A stretch of DNA of 64,000 nt from Paenibacillus odorifer (GTDB lineage: Bacteria > Bacillota > Bacilli > Paenibacillales > Paenibacillaceae), in assembly GCF_000758725.1 (NCBI RefSeq), contig NZ_CP009428.1, positions 5,766,001-5,830,000 of the forward strand, in the 5' to 3' direction. The notes below the pieces were generated by a model, which saw only the letters and a list, made by a program, of their open reading frames with translations, was not told the DNA's origin and did no database searches. Positions 17,122 to 26,040 of the stretch are shown here, in pieces. The position numbers and the translations under genes were made by a program. Every line of letters begins with the position of its first letter. Positions within the stretch are counted from its first letter, which is position 1.

Positions 17122-18537
17122 TTGCCTAACTACAGCTCTTTTCAAGCTAATCCCGATAATCTACGAACGCTTATTTTTGGCCGGGATGCCTCGCTGATTG
17201 ATCATCCGCTTACTACAGATCCAGGCGGAAATCTAACGACAATTATCCTAGATGGTACGATTTCCAATATACTCGGAGCTACCATCACTGCGGGTACTTT
17301 GTCCTCAGCAGGAACAGTTACTAACATTCTTAACGGGACTATCACTAGCGTACTCGGGGCTACCATCACAGCGGGTACCTTGTCTTCCGCAGGTACGGTT
17401 ACCAACATTCTTAACGGGACTATTACTAGCGTACTCGGAGCTACCATCACAGCTGGTACTTTGTCCTCCGCAGGAACCATTACTAACATTCTCGATGGCA
17501 CGATTACCAGCGTGCTCGGAGCTACGATCACTGCCGGGACTATTACTAGTGTACTAGGCGCAACCATTACCGCTGGTACTTTGTCCTCCGCAGGAACCAT
17601 TACTAACATTCTCGATGGCACGATTACCAGCGTGCTCGGAGCTACGATCACTGCCGGGACTATTACTAGTGTACTAGGCGCAACCATTACCGCTGGTACT
17701 TTGTCCTCAGCAGGAACAGTTACCAATATCCTTAATGGGACCATTACTAGTGTGCTAGGAGCTACAATCACTGCGGGTACCTTGTCTTCCGCAGGTACCA
17801 TTACTAACATTCTCGATGGCACGATTACTAACGTACTTGGAGCTACCATCACTGCCGGTACTTTGTCTTCGGCTGGTACGGTAACCAATCTCTTAAACGG
17901 GACCATTACCAGCGTGCTCGGAGCCACCATTACGGCTGGTACTTTGTCTTCCGCAGGTACGGTCACCAACCTCTTAAACGGGACCATTACCAGCGTGCTC
18001 GGAGCTACGATCACTGCGGGTACTCTGTCCTCAGCAGGTACCATTACTAACATTCTCGATGGCACGATTACTAACGTACTTGGAGCCACCATCACAGCTG
18101 GTACTTTGTCTTCAGCAGGTACGGTTACCAACCTCTTAAACGGCACCATTACCAGCGTGCTCGGAGCCACCATCACAGCCGGTACACTCAGTAGTGTGAC
18201 CTCTATTTCACAACGCAGCTTTATCGAACAGACGACGACGGGTATTGCAACTGCTAATGCCTATACTCCACTGCCAGCAGTGACTACGAGCGTATTGGGG
18301 ACCTATTCCTTTTTCATCAATAACACTGGAGCTAACCCAGTCAACACACGAGTTGAAATCAGTGCTGACGGAACGAACTATTTCGTCGATACCACAGGAG
18401 ATAATCCTTTAGCAGCAGGTTCTATCGATGTCATAGTTCCGGCAAGATTCCTGAAATATACACGCTTATCCTATCAATCAACGAATGCAGGAGCCGCCTC
18501 AACAATCAATGTAAGTTTCAACGCGCAGGGAACGTAA
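17122..18537 (+). CDS. Thr/Ser-rich repeat protein with C-terminal DUF6385-type domain
   Basis: 471 residues from TTG 17122 (GACGAGGAAT upstream). Residues 1-45 are non-repetitive. Residues about 45-355 consist of a 27-residue repeat, GTITSVLGATITAGTLSSAGTVTNILN, with 13 copies of the core GATITAGT; some copies are the short 13-residue form. The alternation of T/I/V with G suggests a beta-solenoid. The C-terminal 110 residues match the DUF6385-type domain of the preceding gene. The repeats offer dozens of Ser/Thr, and three glycosyltransferase genes follow directly, so this protein is their likely acceptor (inference). No signal peptide is visible, as usual for spore-coat or exosporium proteins made in the mother cell. 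Confidence 0.75.
   Translation: MPNYSSFQANPDNLRTLIFGRDASLIDHPLTTDPGGNLTTIILDGTISNILGATITAGTLSSAGTVTNILNGTITSVLGATITAGTLSSAGTVTNILNGTITSVLGATITAGTLSSAGTITNILDGTITSVLGATITAGTITSVLGATITAGTLSSAGTITNILDGTITSVLGATITAGTITSVLGATITAGTLSSAGTVTNILNGTITSVLGATITAGTLSSAGTITNILDGTITNVLGATITAGTLSSAGTVTNLLNGTITSVLGATITAGTLSSAGTVTNLLNGTITSVLGATITAGTLSSAGTITNILDGTITNVLGATITAGTLSSAGTVTNLLNGTITSVLGATITAGTLSSVTSISQRSFIEQTTTGIATANAYTPLPAVTTSVLGTYSFFINNTGANPVNTRVEISADGTNYFVDTTGDNPLAAGSIDVIVPARFLKYTRLSYQSTNAGAASTINVSFNAQGT
17461..17700. repeat. Perfect 120-bp tandem duplication inside the repeat gene
   Basis: Bases 17461-17580 and 17581-17700 are identical. Other 81-bp repeat units in the gene differ by many silent changes, so this copy pair is recent. 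Confidence 0.95.
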
Positions 18538-18565
18538 TGCAGATGCCCATCATATGTTGTAACGA

Positions 18566-18596
18566 AAGAGTGCATGGATATCCATGTGCTTTTTCT
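18566..18596 (+). terminator. Possible terminator/attenuator between the repeat gene and the glycosyltransferases
   Basis: GTGCATGG - ATAT - CCATGTGC hairpin followed by TTTTTCTTTT, 30 bases after the stop of the repeat gene and about 55 bases before the first glycosyltransferase. It may lower glycosyltransferase expression relative to the acceptor protein. Confidence 0.55.
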
Positions 18597-18650
18597 TTTG
18601 ATAGCAAAAGCTGATTTCTACTTCTACATATGTAACAAGGAGGAAACAAC

Positions 18651-20696
18651 GTGAACAATATTACGCTTGGCGTCCACCTCATCGTTAACAATGAAGCTGA
18701 TCTTCTGCCCCACTGTCTCACAAGCGTAGCAGGTGTTGACGAGATTGTGGTCATAGATACAGGCTCTACTGACGAATCCATAGCTATTTCCCAAGCGCAC
18801 GGGGCTAGAGTATTCCAACGGGAATGGACAGAAAACTTTGCTGCAGCACGTAACGAAGGTCTCGATCAGGCGGATACCGATTGGATTCTAGTCCTTGATG
18901 CCGATGAACGCCTACAAACTCCACTTCCGGAACTCCGCAGCCTCCTGCAAAACACGCAAGCTCAGGCTTTTACAGTACACATTGATAATTGGCTTGGCGT
19001 TCGGCCTGAAGATAAGGTAAAGCACAGTGCGGTTCGTTTATTCCGAAATGGACAGGGTTATCGATATAGCGGAAGAATTCATGAAGGAATTGACGCTGCA
19101 ATCCTTAAATCACATAACATCTCGGCGATTGAGCATAGTGATATTGAGATTGAACACTTCGGATATATGCCGGAAATCATGGCACGAAAAAATAAAATCA
19201 AACGCAATGAACAGCTGCTGCGACTCGCTTTAGCCGAACAACCGGAAGATCCTTTTCACTCGTATAATTTAGCAGTCACCTGCTGTCAGGACGGTCGTCT
19301 TCTGGAAGCAGAGACATTACTTCGCCAGACCCTTCACCATGTGCCACTTGAAGCTTCCTACCGTCCTACGATGATTAGAGATCTCTGTAAAATTTATCTG
19401 GCTCAAGGAAAAACCAATATCATAGATCCCTTGCTGTTGCCTGAATTGGAGCGTTATGAGGATTACTCTGACCTGCATTTTTTATTAGGCCAATCTTTGG
19501 AGAGTCAAGGTTTGTTAGAACGTGCTTTTCAAGCTTATCAGCGTGCAGCATCCATTTCTGGAGATCAGGTTAATCAAAAATATGTATCTGAGCAAGGGAT
19601 GAACACCTTCCGCCCACTTTATCGACTAGGATTAATCTCAGAGCGGCTTGAGCTTCAGGAGGACGCTGCGAGATTCTACCACCGTGCGCTTCAACACCAC
19701 TCTTTATATAGGCCTGCCTTGCAGGGAATAGCTTCTGCTTTTCAACGCTTAGCTGTAACCGATGAGGAGATTGCCACCTTGCTGATACAACTCGTCCCCC
19801 CAACTAATGCTGCCCAACGAGCTGCGATTATTGACAGTTTATTTGCGATAAATGCTAATGAGGCCATCACTAACTTATCCCGAGACACTTTTCCCTTGGA
19901 ATTAGAGACGGCAAATTGGATGATCTCTTCGCTCATCATTACCGGCAAGCTGGAAGACGCCTATACAACGATAAGACAAATGGCCTCCTTAGCTACGCAA
20001 GATAACCATGATTTAGAATATCTGAAAAAGTGGGCTACCCTCTGGGCTATTTGCTCTTGGTCGCTTTTTGGAGAATTCCACAATGACCTGCTAACCTATG
20101 TACCAGACGAACTTCGCTTCGGACTGCAATACATTCAGAAGTGCCACCAGCAACAAAAGGTAGATCCCGTCGAAGCAGAGGTAGATCCATTAACATTACA
20201 TTCCTCATTCATTTCAGATTTGATCGAACAATCAGTAAAACTACACCAGCCCGCGTTAAGCGAAGCTTTGGTAAATTTGTTCCCTACCTTTCGGTCTGAA
20301 TTAGCCGCAGCATTATATAAAGAAGGGAATAGGAATGCGGCAGGCGAGCATTTTATCAGGTTAGTTAGCGATCAAGCGGCTGATGCGAAGGTTCTTTTTT
20401 ATATAGGTGAGATGGTCTTTGACAAGGGGCATTACACGGAAGCCAGTGAATGGTTTCAACAAGCGCTGGAGCAAATGCCTGAGCATGAGGCTGCCCGAGT
20501 GGTTTTAGCACTCTGTTACCTTCAGCAAGCGAAGCTTAGCATGGAGGATGCTCTGAACAGCTTGGATGCAGCTAACGTCCACGGTCCACTGCAAACGGAT
20601 ATTGGTGCCATCCATAAATCCATCTTTTTACTAAATCGTACACCGTGGCACACACAGTGGAGCTTCCGCCAGAGCGAGGGGAGGGCAGCCAAATGA
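18651..20696 (+). CDS. GT2 glycosyltransferase fused to TPR repeats (SunS-like)
   Basis: 681 residues. The N-terminal GT-A domain (1 to about 230) contains the GT2 start LGVHLIVNNEADLLPHCL, IDTGSTDES and the metal-binding DAD at 83-85, then the characteristic RNKIKRNEQLLR junction (ARKNKIKRNEQLL). The rest is helical with tetratricopeptide-like repeats (EDPFHSYNLAV, AFQAYQRAASIS, ASEWFQQALEQMPEHEAARVVLALCYL). This architecture resembles SunS-type enzymes that glycosylate proteins. Start GTG behind AAGGAGGAAA. The next gene overlaps by ATGA, so the three enzymes form an operon. Sugar donor and acceptor are unknown. Confidence 0.82.
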   Translation: MNNITLGVHLIVNNEADLLPHCLTSVAGVDEIVVIDTGSTDESIAISQAHGARVFQREWTENFAAARNEGLDQADTDWILVLDADERLQTPLPELRSLLQNTQAQAFTVHIDNWLGVRPEDKVKHSAVRLFRNGQGYRYSGRIHEGIDAAILKSHNISAIEHSDIEIEHFGYMPEIMARKNKIKRNEQLLRLALAEQPEDPFHSYNLAVTCCQDGRLLEAETLLRQTLHHVPLEASYRPTMIRDLCKIYLAQGKTNIIDPLLLPELERYEDYSDLHFLLGQSLESQGLLERAFQAYQRAASISGDQVNQKYVSEQGMNTFRPLYRLGLISERLELQEDAARFYHRALQHHSLYRPALQGIASAFQRLAVTDEEIATLLIQLVPPTNAAQRAAIIDSLFAINANEAITNLSRDTFPLELETANWMISSLIITGKLEDAYTTIRQMASLATQDNHDLEYLKKWATLWAICSWSLFGEFHNDLLTYVPDELRFGLQYIQKCHQQQKVDPVEAEVDPLTLHSSFISDLIEQSVKLHQPALSEALVNLFPTFRSELAAALYKEGNRNAAGEHFIRLVSDQAADAKVLFYIGEMVFDKGHYTEASEWFQQALEQMPEHEAARVVLALCYLQQAKLSMEDALNSLDAANVHGPLQTDIGAIHKSIFLLNRTPWHTQWSFRQSEGRAAK

Positions 20697-22114
20697 ACAT
20701 GCCAAGCCAAAAACCTCTGATTTCGCTATGCATGATCGTTAAGAACGAAGCAGATAGCTTAAGCCAATGTTTAAAAAGCGTACGTGGTGTCGCCGATGAG
20801 ATCATAGTAGTCGACACTGGCTCTACCGACTCCACGCTACAAATTGCTCTAAGCTTTGGAGCTAAAGTTGTTCACCATCCTTGGAATGGCGATTTTGCCG
20901 CTGCCCGCAACGCGGGTCTTCAGCAAGCCCACGGACAATGGATTCTCATTCTGGATGGAGATGAGGAACTGGATGCGAAAAGTAAGGGGGAGCTGTTGCT
21001 GTGTGCGGAGCATTTGGAGTATGAAGCTTTTTTTCTGCGCATTCATAATCATAAAGGTTTAACCGAAGCTTCACAGACCATTACTGTTAATCCGATTATC
21101 CGGCTATTCCGTAACCGCCCGCAGTACCGTTTCAGCGGCATCATCCACGAACAGATTGCAGAAACGATCGTAAAAGCTACACCCAAAGCAGCTATGCATT
21201 TAAGCACCGTAGTCATCCATCATTACGGTTATGCAGACGGCGTAGTAGCAAAAAAAGATAAGATCAAACGAAATGTCGGGCTACTCAAGGAACAGCTAAA
21301 GTTAAATCCCAATGACCCCTTTCACCATTTCAATATGGCTGTTGAATATATGCGGCTTAGTGAATATCAACCGGCTCTAGAGCATATCAAAAGATCACTT
21401 AACGAAGCTCCGCCCGACACAAGTTACGTTCATCTGCTGCACAAATATCAAATCCGCTGCCTGGCAGAATTAAAAGATTTCAACGCGGCGCTGGAAGCTT
21501 GCGATTTAGGGATAACCCTACATCCAGATTATCCTGACTTGGCTCATATCAAAGGTGTGCTGCTGTTTCAAATGGGAGCCCTAGCTGAGGCCAAAACAGC
21601 ATTGCTGCAAGCCTTAGTCATTGGAGAAGCCCCTTCCGGTTACCATACCGAGTCTGGATTCGGATCTTATTTGACATTTTATTTGCTGGGACAGTTATGC
21701 GAAGAAATAGGCGATCAGACCGAGGCCTGTGCCTGTTATACCAAAGCTGCTCAGCTTCATCCCGATCCAACGCCCATTATAACCCGACTGATCCGAGCCT
21801 TAAAATGTGCTGAGCGCGAAAATGAAATTTCGGGCTGGCTTCACGCTCATCTACCCGAATACACAGCTGCTAAAAGCGGACTTCTCTTAGATTTATTGCA
21901 GATTGAGGGATGTGATAAGGCAGCAAAACAGCTGATGAAGACCACAGGGCAGCCCTCATCTAATGACTCGTTATTCAACCCAGCCTATCACCCAGGGCGT
22001 TCGGAGCTTTTGTTGGCGGATCGTCTGCTTGCCTCCCTCTCTTCTTCAACCCCCTATTCTCCAGCGGCTAAAAGAGTGCGGCTCGCACTTCCACTGCCCA
22101 GAGTTTCAGATTAG
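20693..22114 (+). CDS. GT2 glycosyltransferase with TPR repeats, second of three
   Basis: 473 residues. ISLCMIVKNEADSLSQCL, VDTGSTDST and the metal-binding DGD at 88-90 define the GT2 domain; KKDKIKRNVGLLKEQL marks the end of the catalytic part; TPR-like repeats fill the rest (DPFHHFNMAVEYM, YPDLAHIKGVLLFQMG). ATG 20693 overlaps the stop of the preceding gene (ATGA), indicating translational coupling. Shorter than its two neighbours by about 180 residues, the difference being in the TPR part. Confidence 0.82.
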   Translation: MNMPSQKPLISLCMIVKNEADSLSQCLKSVRGVADEIIVVDTGSTDSTLQIALSFGAKVVHHPWNGDFAAARNAGLQQAHGQWILILDGDEELDAKSKGELLLCAEHLEYEAFFLRIHNHKGLTEASQTITVNPIIRLFRNRPQYRFSGIIHEQIAETIVKATPKAAMHLSTVVIHHYGYADGVVAKKDKIKRNVGLLKEQLKLNPNDPFHHFNMAVEYMRLSEYQPALEHIKRSLNEAPPDTSYVHLLHKYQIRCLAELKDFNAALEACDLGITLHPDYPDLAHIKGVLLFQMGALAEAKTALLQALVIGEAPSGYHTESGFGSYLTFYLLGQLCEEIGDQTEACACYTKAAQLHPDPTPIITRLIRALKCAERENEISGWLHAHLPEYTAAKSGLLLDLLQIEGCDKAAKQLMKTTGQPSSNDSLFNPAYHPGRSELLLADRLLASLSSSTPYSPAAKRVRLALPLPRVSD

Positions 22115-22129
22115 GAAGGACGTATTCCT

Positions 22130-24079
22130 ATGACCACACCGGATATTACACTTTGCATGATCATTAAGAACGAGGCAAACCATCTGGAGAAATGCTTATC
22201 CTCTGTGTGCGGGCTAGTATCTGAGATTATCATTGCGGATACAGGTTCAGAGGATAACAGTAAAGAAATCGCTCAGAGGTTCGGTGCAAAGATTATCGAC
22301 ATTCCTTGGGAAAATGATTTTACCAAAGCTCGGAATATAAGCCTAGAGTATGCAACTTCTGCTTGGGTTCTGGTGCTGGATGCCGATGAGGCTGTGGATC
22401 ATTGGAGTGAGAATCTGCTCCAGCCCTTGCTTGGTGCCGAGTATATTCATGGGTATTGGCTGCCCATTATCCACTATGTCGGTGATATACCTAAAGCGGA
22501 TTTTGTTACAGATCATGTCTGTCGATTATTCAGAAATGACAAAAGAATTATTTTTCGCGGAAGTATTCATGAGGAGATTGCCAGCAGCATTTGGGAGCTT
22601 CCAGCGGGGGAGATCGCTTATGCAGATTTGCGTATTTTGCACTACGGATATTTAGAAGATGAATTGATGCGTAAAAATAAATATAACCGCAATTTAGCAC
22701 TTATCAACAACGGTCTGCGGCTTCAACCAAACCATCTTTTTCTTCGTTATGCGTTAGGGGCAGAGTATTATCAGCAGGGACAATATAAAGAAGCGGCAGA
22801 GATCCTCCTTCCGCTGCTCACCTCCACTCCAGCCCCTTCCGGTTATGTCTCAGATATTTACCTTAAGACGGCTTACGCCTTACAACTATGTGGCCGAAAG
22901 CAGGAAGCTGAGGAAGTTTTTCGTACGGGGAGCGGTCTTTTTCCCGATTTCACGGATTTATTAGAAAGCTATGCCCTCCTGTTACTGGAACAAGGGAAGC
23001 TCAGCTCAGCCAAGCACTACTTGGAGCAAGCACTTCAGAGCGGGAATACAGCACATAAATACCCTTCTTCCTCGGGCAGTGGAACGTATCGAACAGAACT
23101 ACTAGCCGGGAGAGTGTGTGAGAAGTTATACCAATACCCGGATGCGTGGAGACATTACGAGGCTTCCATACAACATAAGCCTGATTATACCGAAGCGTGG
23201 AAAGAATTTGTCCCACTAAGCCTTTTTTCTGGGGAGAAGGTGATGCTACGAGCATTGACCCACAACCATCTGCACTCTTTATCCCCTGATACTTTGAGTT
23301 ATCTTCTGCCCGCAGCGCTCAATGCCCGCGATCCGGAATGGCAAGCTGAGCTTTCTACAGCCAGCCAGTTACCCTTATCTGTTCAGGTTGCATTGCAGGC
23401 GATTCTGGAAATAAACAATCAACCAGAACATCTTCAGACACTCGCACCGCTTGAACAGCTGCTTCATGATCCTTCCCATCTTTCCAACCGATCCTTTGTA
23501 CTTGGCTACCTGTGGGCTTTCTCTTGCCGTATTGGAGATACTGAGTCTGCCATGCGCTGGCTTGTCTGTCTATTGCCTTACAGACCGGGGATTTTATCGA
23601 TCCATCATCTTTTAGCGGGGAATTATAGGCTTAAAGCTGATCTTTCGGATCTCAACTATGCAGCACAATTGCTGCTTCAGACTGGTGCTTGGAATAGTTT
23701 ATTAGCACTTTATCGGCATTCGCAAGGTTCTTCCTTTCAATGGTCCAGTCTGCCGCAGCCTTTACTTTACGGTTTACTCGAAGCCCCCACCTCCATAAAA
23801 AAACAATGGTGCTCTATTTATGTCAGCAAGCCTCCTCAATATCAAACGCCTGCGGACTGTACCGAGTGGCAATTATACGCTGCGATAGCCTACTCCTGCG
23901 GAGAGGTGCCCATCCTTCATATAGAAGATGAAGCCGCTTTGCGTAGAGTCGGGGGGGCTACCGCAGCCGTGAGCCTCGCTTATTACAAGCTGCAGCTCGC
24001 AGCAGAAGTTTATCCGCAAGGGATACCGTCAGCTCATATCTCTTCTGCGCTGCTTCTGAGATCTGCCAGCCGGACTTAG
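22130..24079 (+). CDS. GT2 glycosyltransferase with TPR repeats, third of three
   Basis: 649 residues, 15 bases after the previous gene. GT2 signatures: ITLCMIIKNEANHLEKCL, ADTGSEDNS and metal-binding DAD at 84-86, followed by LMRKNKYNRNLALI and TPR-like helices. The three paralogs differ most in their TPR parts, which fits different acceptor sites or protein partners. The gene converges on the minus-strand operon with only 25 bases between them. Confidence 0.82.
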   Translation: MTTPDITLCMIIKNEANHLEKCLSSVCGLVSEIIIADTGSEDNSKEIAQRFGAKIIDIPWENDFTKARNISLEYATSAWVLVLDADEAVDHWSENLLQPLLGAEYIHGYWLPIIHYVGDIPKADFVTDHVCRLFRNDKRIIFRGSIHEEIASSIWELPAGEIAYADLRILHYGYLEDELMRKNKYNRNLALINNGLRLQPNHLFLRYALGAEYYQQGQYKEAAEILLPLLTSTPAPSGYVSDIYLKTAYALQLCGRKQEAEEVFRTGSGLFPDFTDLLESYALLLLEQGKLSSAKHYLEQALQSGNTAHKYPSSSGSGTYRTELLAGRVCEKLYQYPDAWRHYEASIQHKPDYTEAWKEFVPLSLFSGEKVMLRALTHNHLHSLSPDTLSYLLPAALNARDPEWQAELSTASQLPLSVQVALQAILEINNQPEHLQTLAPLEQLLHDPSHLSNRSFVLGYLWAFSCRIGDTESAMRWLVCLLPYRPGILSIHHLLAGNYRLKADLSDLNYAAQLLLQTGAWNSLLALYRHSQGSSFQWSSLPQPLLYGLLEAPTSIKKQWCSIYVSKPPQYQTPADCTEWQLYAAIAYSCGEVPILHIEDEAALRRVGGATAAVSLAYYKLQLAAEVYPQGIPSAHISSALLLRSASRT

Positions 24080-24090
24080 CCGGTTGGCAG
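24063..24090. terminator. Hairpin between convergent glycosyltransferase operons
   Basis: CTGCCAGCCGG and CCGGTTGGCAG form an 11-bp stem (one G-U pair) whose loop holds the stop codon of the plus-strand gene. No T-run follows, so it may only block or protect transcript ends. Confidence 0.5.
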
Positions 24091-24104
24091 GGCAGATGCG
24101 GATT

Positions 24105-24842
24105 TCAATGCTCCTCTTGCCATTCTACCAGATGGGGCTGCTCATCAAGGATAGATTCGTACTGCTCCAGACTACCCCAGCGCCCCTCTGGATCAAGCTC
24201 CAGGTAACGCGAGTATTTTCGCCGAAGCTCCTCAGGGGATATCGCCCAACCATAATGTTTCACACGCAGCTCGGTAAGAAAACCCGGCAATACCGAATAA
24301 GAGAGCGGAAGCCTTGGCACATGATGATCCATTTTCGGAAAAAAATAATGAAAGGTCGGCAAATAGCGGACTAGTGTACGGGTATGTTTCGTGTGGATAT
24401 TCCAATGCTCATCTTCACGGTAATGTGTGGTGCCGCCCCAAAAATCAAATAATCGGAAGGATACCCAGTCATACACATCCTGATCGATGAGTCGCCTCAT
24501 CTCCCGTTTAGCAGACTCTTCATAGAACTCATCGGCGTCCACAGACAGCAGCCAATCCGGATTCGTAGATACCGCCAGCTCCCACAATGTTTGCCGCAGC
24601 TCCCATTCACGGTTAAACAAAGAGCTTTGCAGGGTTACGAGCTTCTTAACTTTGGCAAAAGAGAGACATAACTGAGCCGTATTATCTGTACTTCCATCAT
24701 CCACGATCACAATATCATCCACGAACTCACTTAATTCCTCCAGCACCTGCTCTAAATACCTTCCGGCTTCGTTCCTAACCTGCATTATAGCAGTCAGACG
24801 ATTGCCAGATGTTTTGCGGAGTGGCCCTCTATGACTACTCAT
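24105..24842 (-). CDS. GT2-family glycosyltransferase
   Basis: 245 residues, a single GT-A domain without TPR. LTAIMQVRNEAGRYLEQVL, IVDDGSTDNT and the metal-binding DAD at 102-104 (SVDADEFYEE) are clear, followed by aromatic-rich HYREDEHW and a basic HVP/KHYGW part typical of this subgroup. The start overlaps the stop of the preceding gene by 8 bases. It is the last gene of the yunB-side operon and may act on the same glycan or acceptor as the plus-strand enzymes. Confidence 0.82.
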   Translation of the reverse strand: MSSHRGPLRKTSGNRLTAIMQVRNEAGRYLEQVLEELSEFVDDIVIVDDGSTDNTAQLCLSFAKVKKLVTLQSSLFNREWELRQTLWELAVSTNPDWLLSVDADEFYEESAKREMRRLIDQDVYDWVSFRLFDFWGGTTHYREDEHWNIHTKHTRTLVRYLPTFHYFFPKMDHHVPRLPLSYSVLPGFLTELRVKHYGWAISPEELRRKYSRYLELDPEGRWGSLEQYESILDEQPHLVEWQEEH

Positions 24843-26040
24843 CCTCCACTCTCCTTCTCAATCGTCTTACAGCCTCTTCGAGATCTGCCATCTCTGACAA
24901 AAGTGGCCATGCCTGATTGTCTTGCCCTCCCGCATTTAAAAAGCTGCGGATGGCCTCGTGCCGCCTGCCATACAGCAAGTGTATGGTGCCTTCCATGGCT
25001 TCATCCACATTTTCTTCCTGCTCATGTTGCAGCACTATTGCCTTTTCCCATTGAAAAGTCCGCACATAATTTTGCACCAGCAACGCTTTTGCCTCGGAAG
25101 AAGTTAGCGGACTTAAAATTCTAACCGCCGCTGCCTCATCCTCATTCAGGTGGAACAACTCCGCGCGAACCAGTTCATCCTGCCCGGAATGGAGCCAGCC
25201 CTCCATCCTTTCTACTGCTTGCTTCTCCTCTGCGGTAAATGCTGTAATCGCAAATTGGCGGACTGCCGTTTCCAGATTCCCTGTCTTGGCTTCTATTGCA
25301 GAAAAAAAACGGAAGTGTGAAATAAGGCAATCCAAATATTCATACAACACCATTAACTCAAAGGATTGCGCCAGATATCGATTCGCTGTGGAGTCCCCAA
25401 GCAAATACAAATAAGATGCTGCCAAATAATGTACAACAGGCTGGCTGGGCAGCTTGGCGCACATTGAGGTATAATAATCAGCCCTAAGCTGTAGTTGAAT
25501 CCTAAACCAGTCCGTAGAAAGGAGGGGCTCCTCCTGCCATAAGTTCTCAATCGCCTTACTCCACAACATCTCATAATCTGTCAGAAAATAAATCCGCTCG
25601 CGCTGAAATACAACTCCATAGGATTCCTGCTGATCCCCGTCGAGATAAATAACACTCTCCCTGCACAAGCTCTGCTCCAGATAGATCCGTTCTGACCGGG
25701 TTCCTACTAGATCAGCCTTTGCTCCAAGCAAGCCGCTGTATTTATCCCATAAGACCTTATTTTCTTCTTCCGGACAGCGCTCTAACAAAGCCACTATATA
25801 CCCTGCTTGCAAAGAAAGAACCTCGGGCAGCCAATAAGGAGAGGAGACCAGAAATGTGTACTCCCTCGCCTTGAGAGTATGAATATCCGCGATCATTACC
25901 GGCTTGATCTGGCTGTTAATCTGCTGCTCAAGAGTCATTCTTCCGGCAAAACAAACCTCTTCCCGCTCGGGAAGAAGATCCAACAGTCTTTTATATTCGT
26001 ATTCCTCCCAGGAGCCTCTGCTCAGAATTAAATATTTCAT
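24835..26040 (-). CDS. Unknown protein of the glycosyltransferase operon
   Basis: 401 residues, not recognised. The start MKYLILSRGSWEEYEYKRLLDLL resembles the first strand of a GT-B-like or NAD-binding fold. The rest is largely helical with many Leu/Glu, perhaps TPR-like (VHYLAASYLYLLGD, YGRRHEAIRSFLNAGG). It overlaps both neighbours (4 bases upstream, 8 downstream), so it is translated with the two GT2 genes and is probably a partner or scaffold of them. CAGGGAGGCG precedes the ATG. Confidence 0.65.
   Translation of the reverse strand: MKYLILSRGSWEEYEYKRLLDLLPEREEVCFAGRMTLEQQINSQIKPVMIADIHTLKAREYTFLVSSPYWLPEVLSLQAGYIVALLERCPEEENKVLWDKYSGLLGAKADLVGTRSERIYLEQSLCRESVIYLDGDQQESYGVVFQRERIYFLTDYEMLWSKAIENLWQEEPLLSTDWFRIQLQLRADYYTSMCAKLPSQPVVHYLAASYLYLLGDSTANRYLAQSFELMVLYEYLDCLISHFRFFSAIEAKTGNLETAVRQFAITAFTAEEKQAVERMEGWLHSGQDELVRAELFHLNEDEAAAVRILSPLTSSEAKALLVQNYVRTFQWEKAIVLQHEQEENVDEAMEGTIHLLYGRRHEAIRSFLNAGGQDNQAWPLLSEMADLEEAVRRLRRRVEDE

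Noticed and set aside
17202-18176. 324-codon antisense frame opposite the Thr/Ser repeat gene
   Set aside because: It mirrors the repeat of the sense gene; an open antisense frame follows from the periodic codon pattern.
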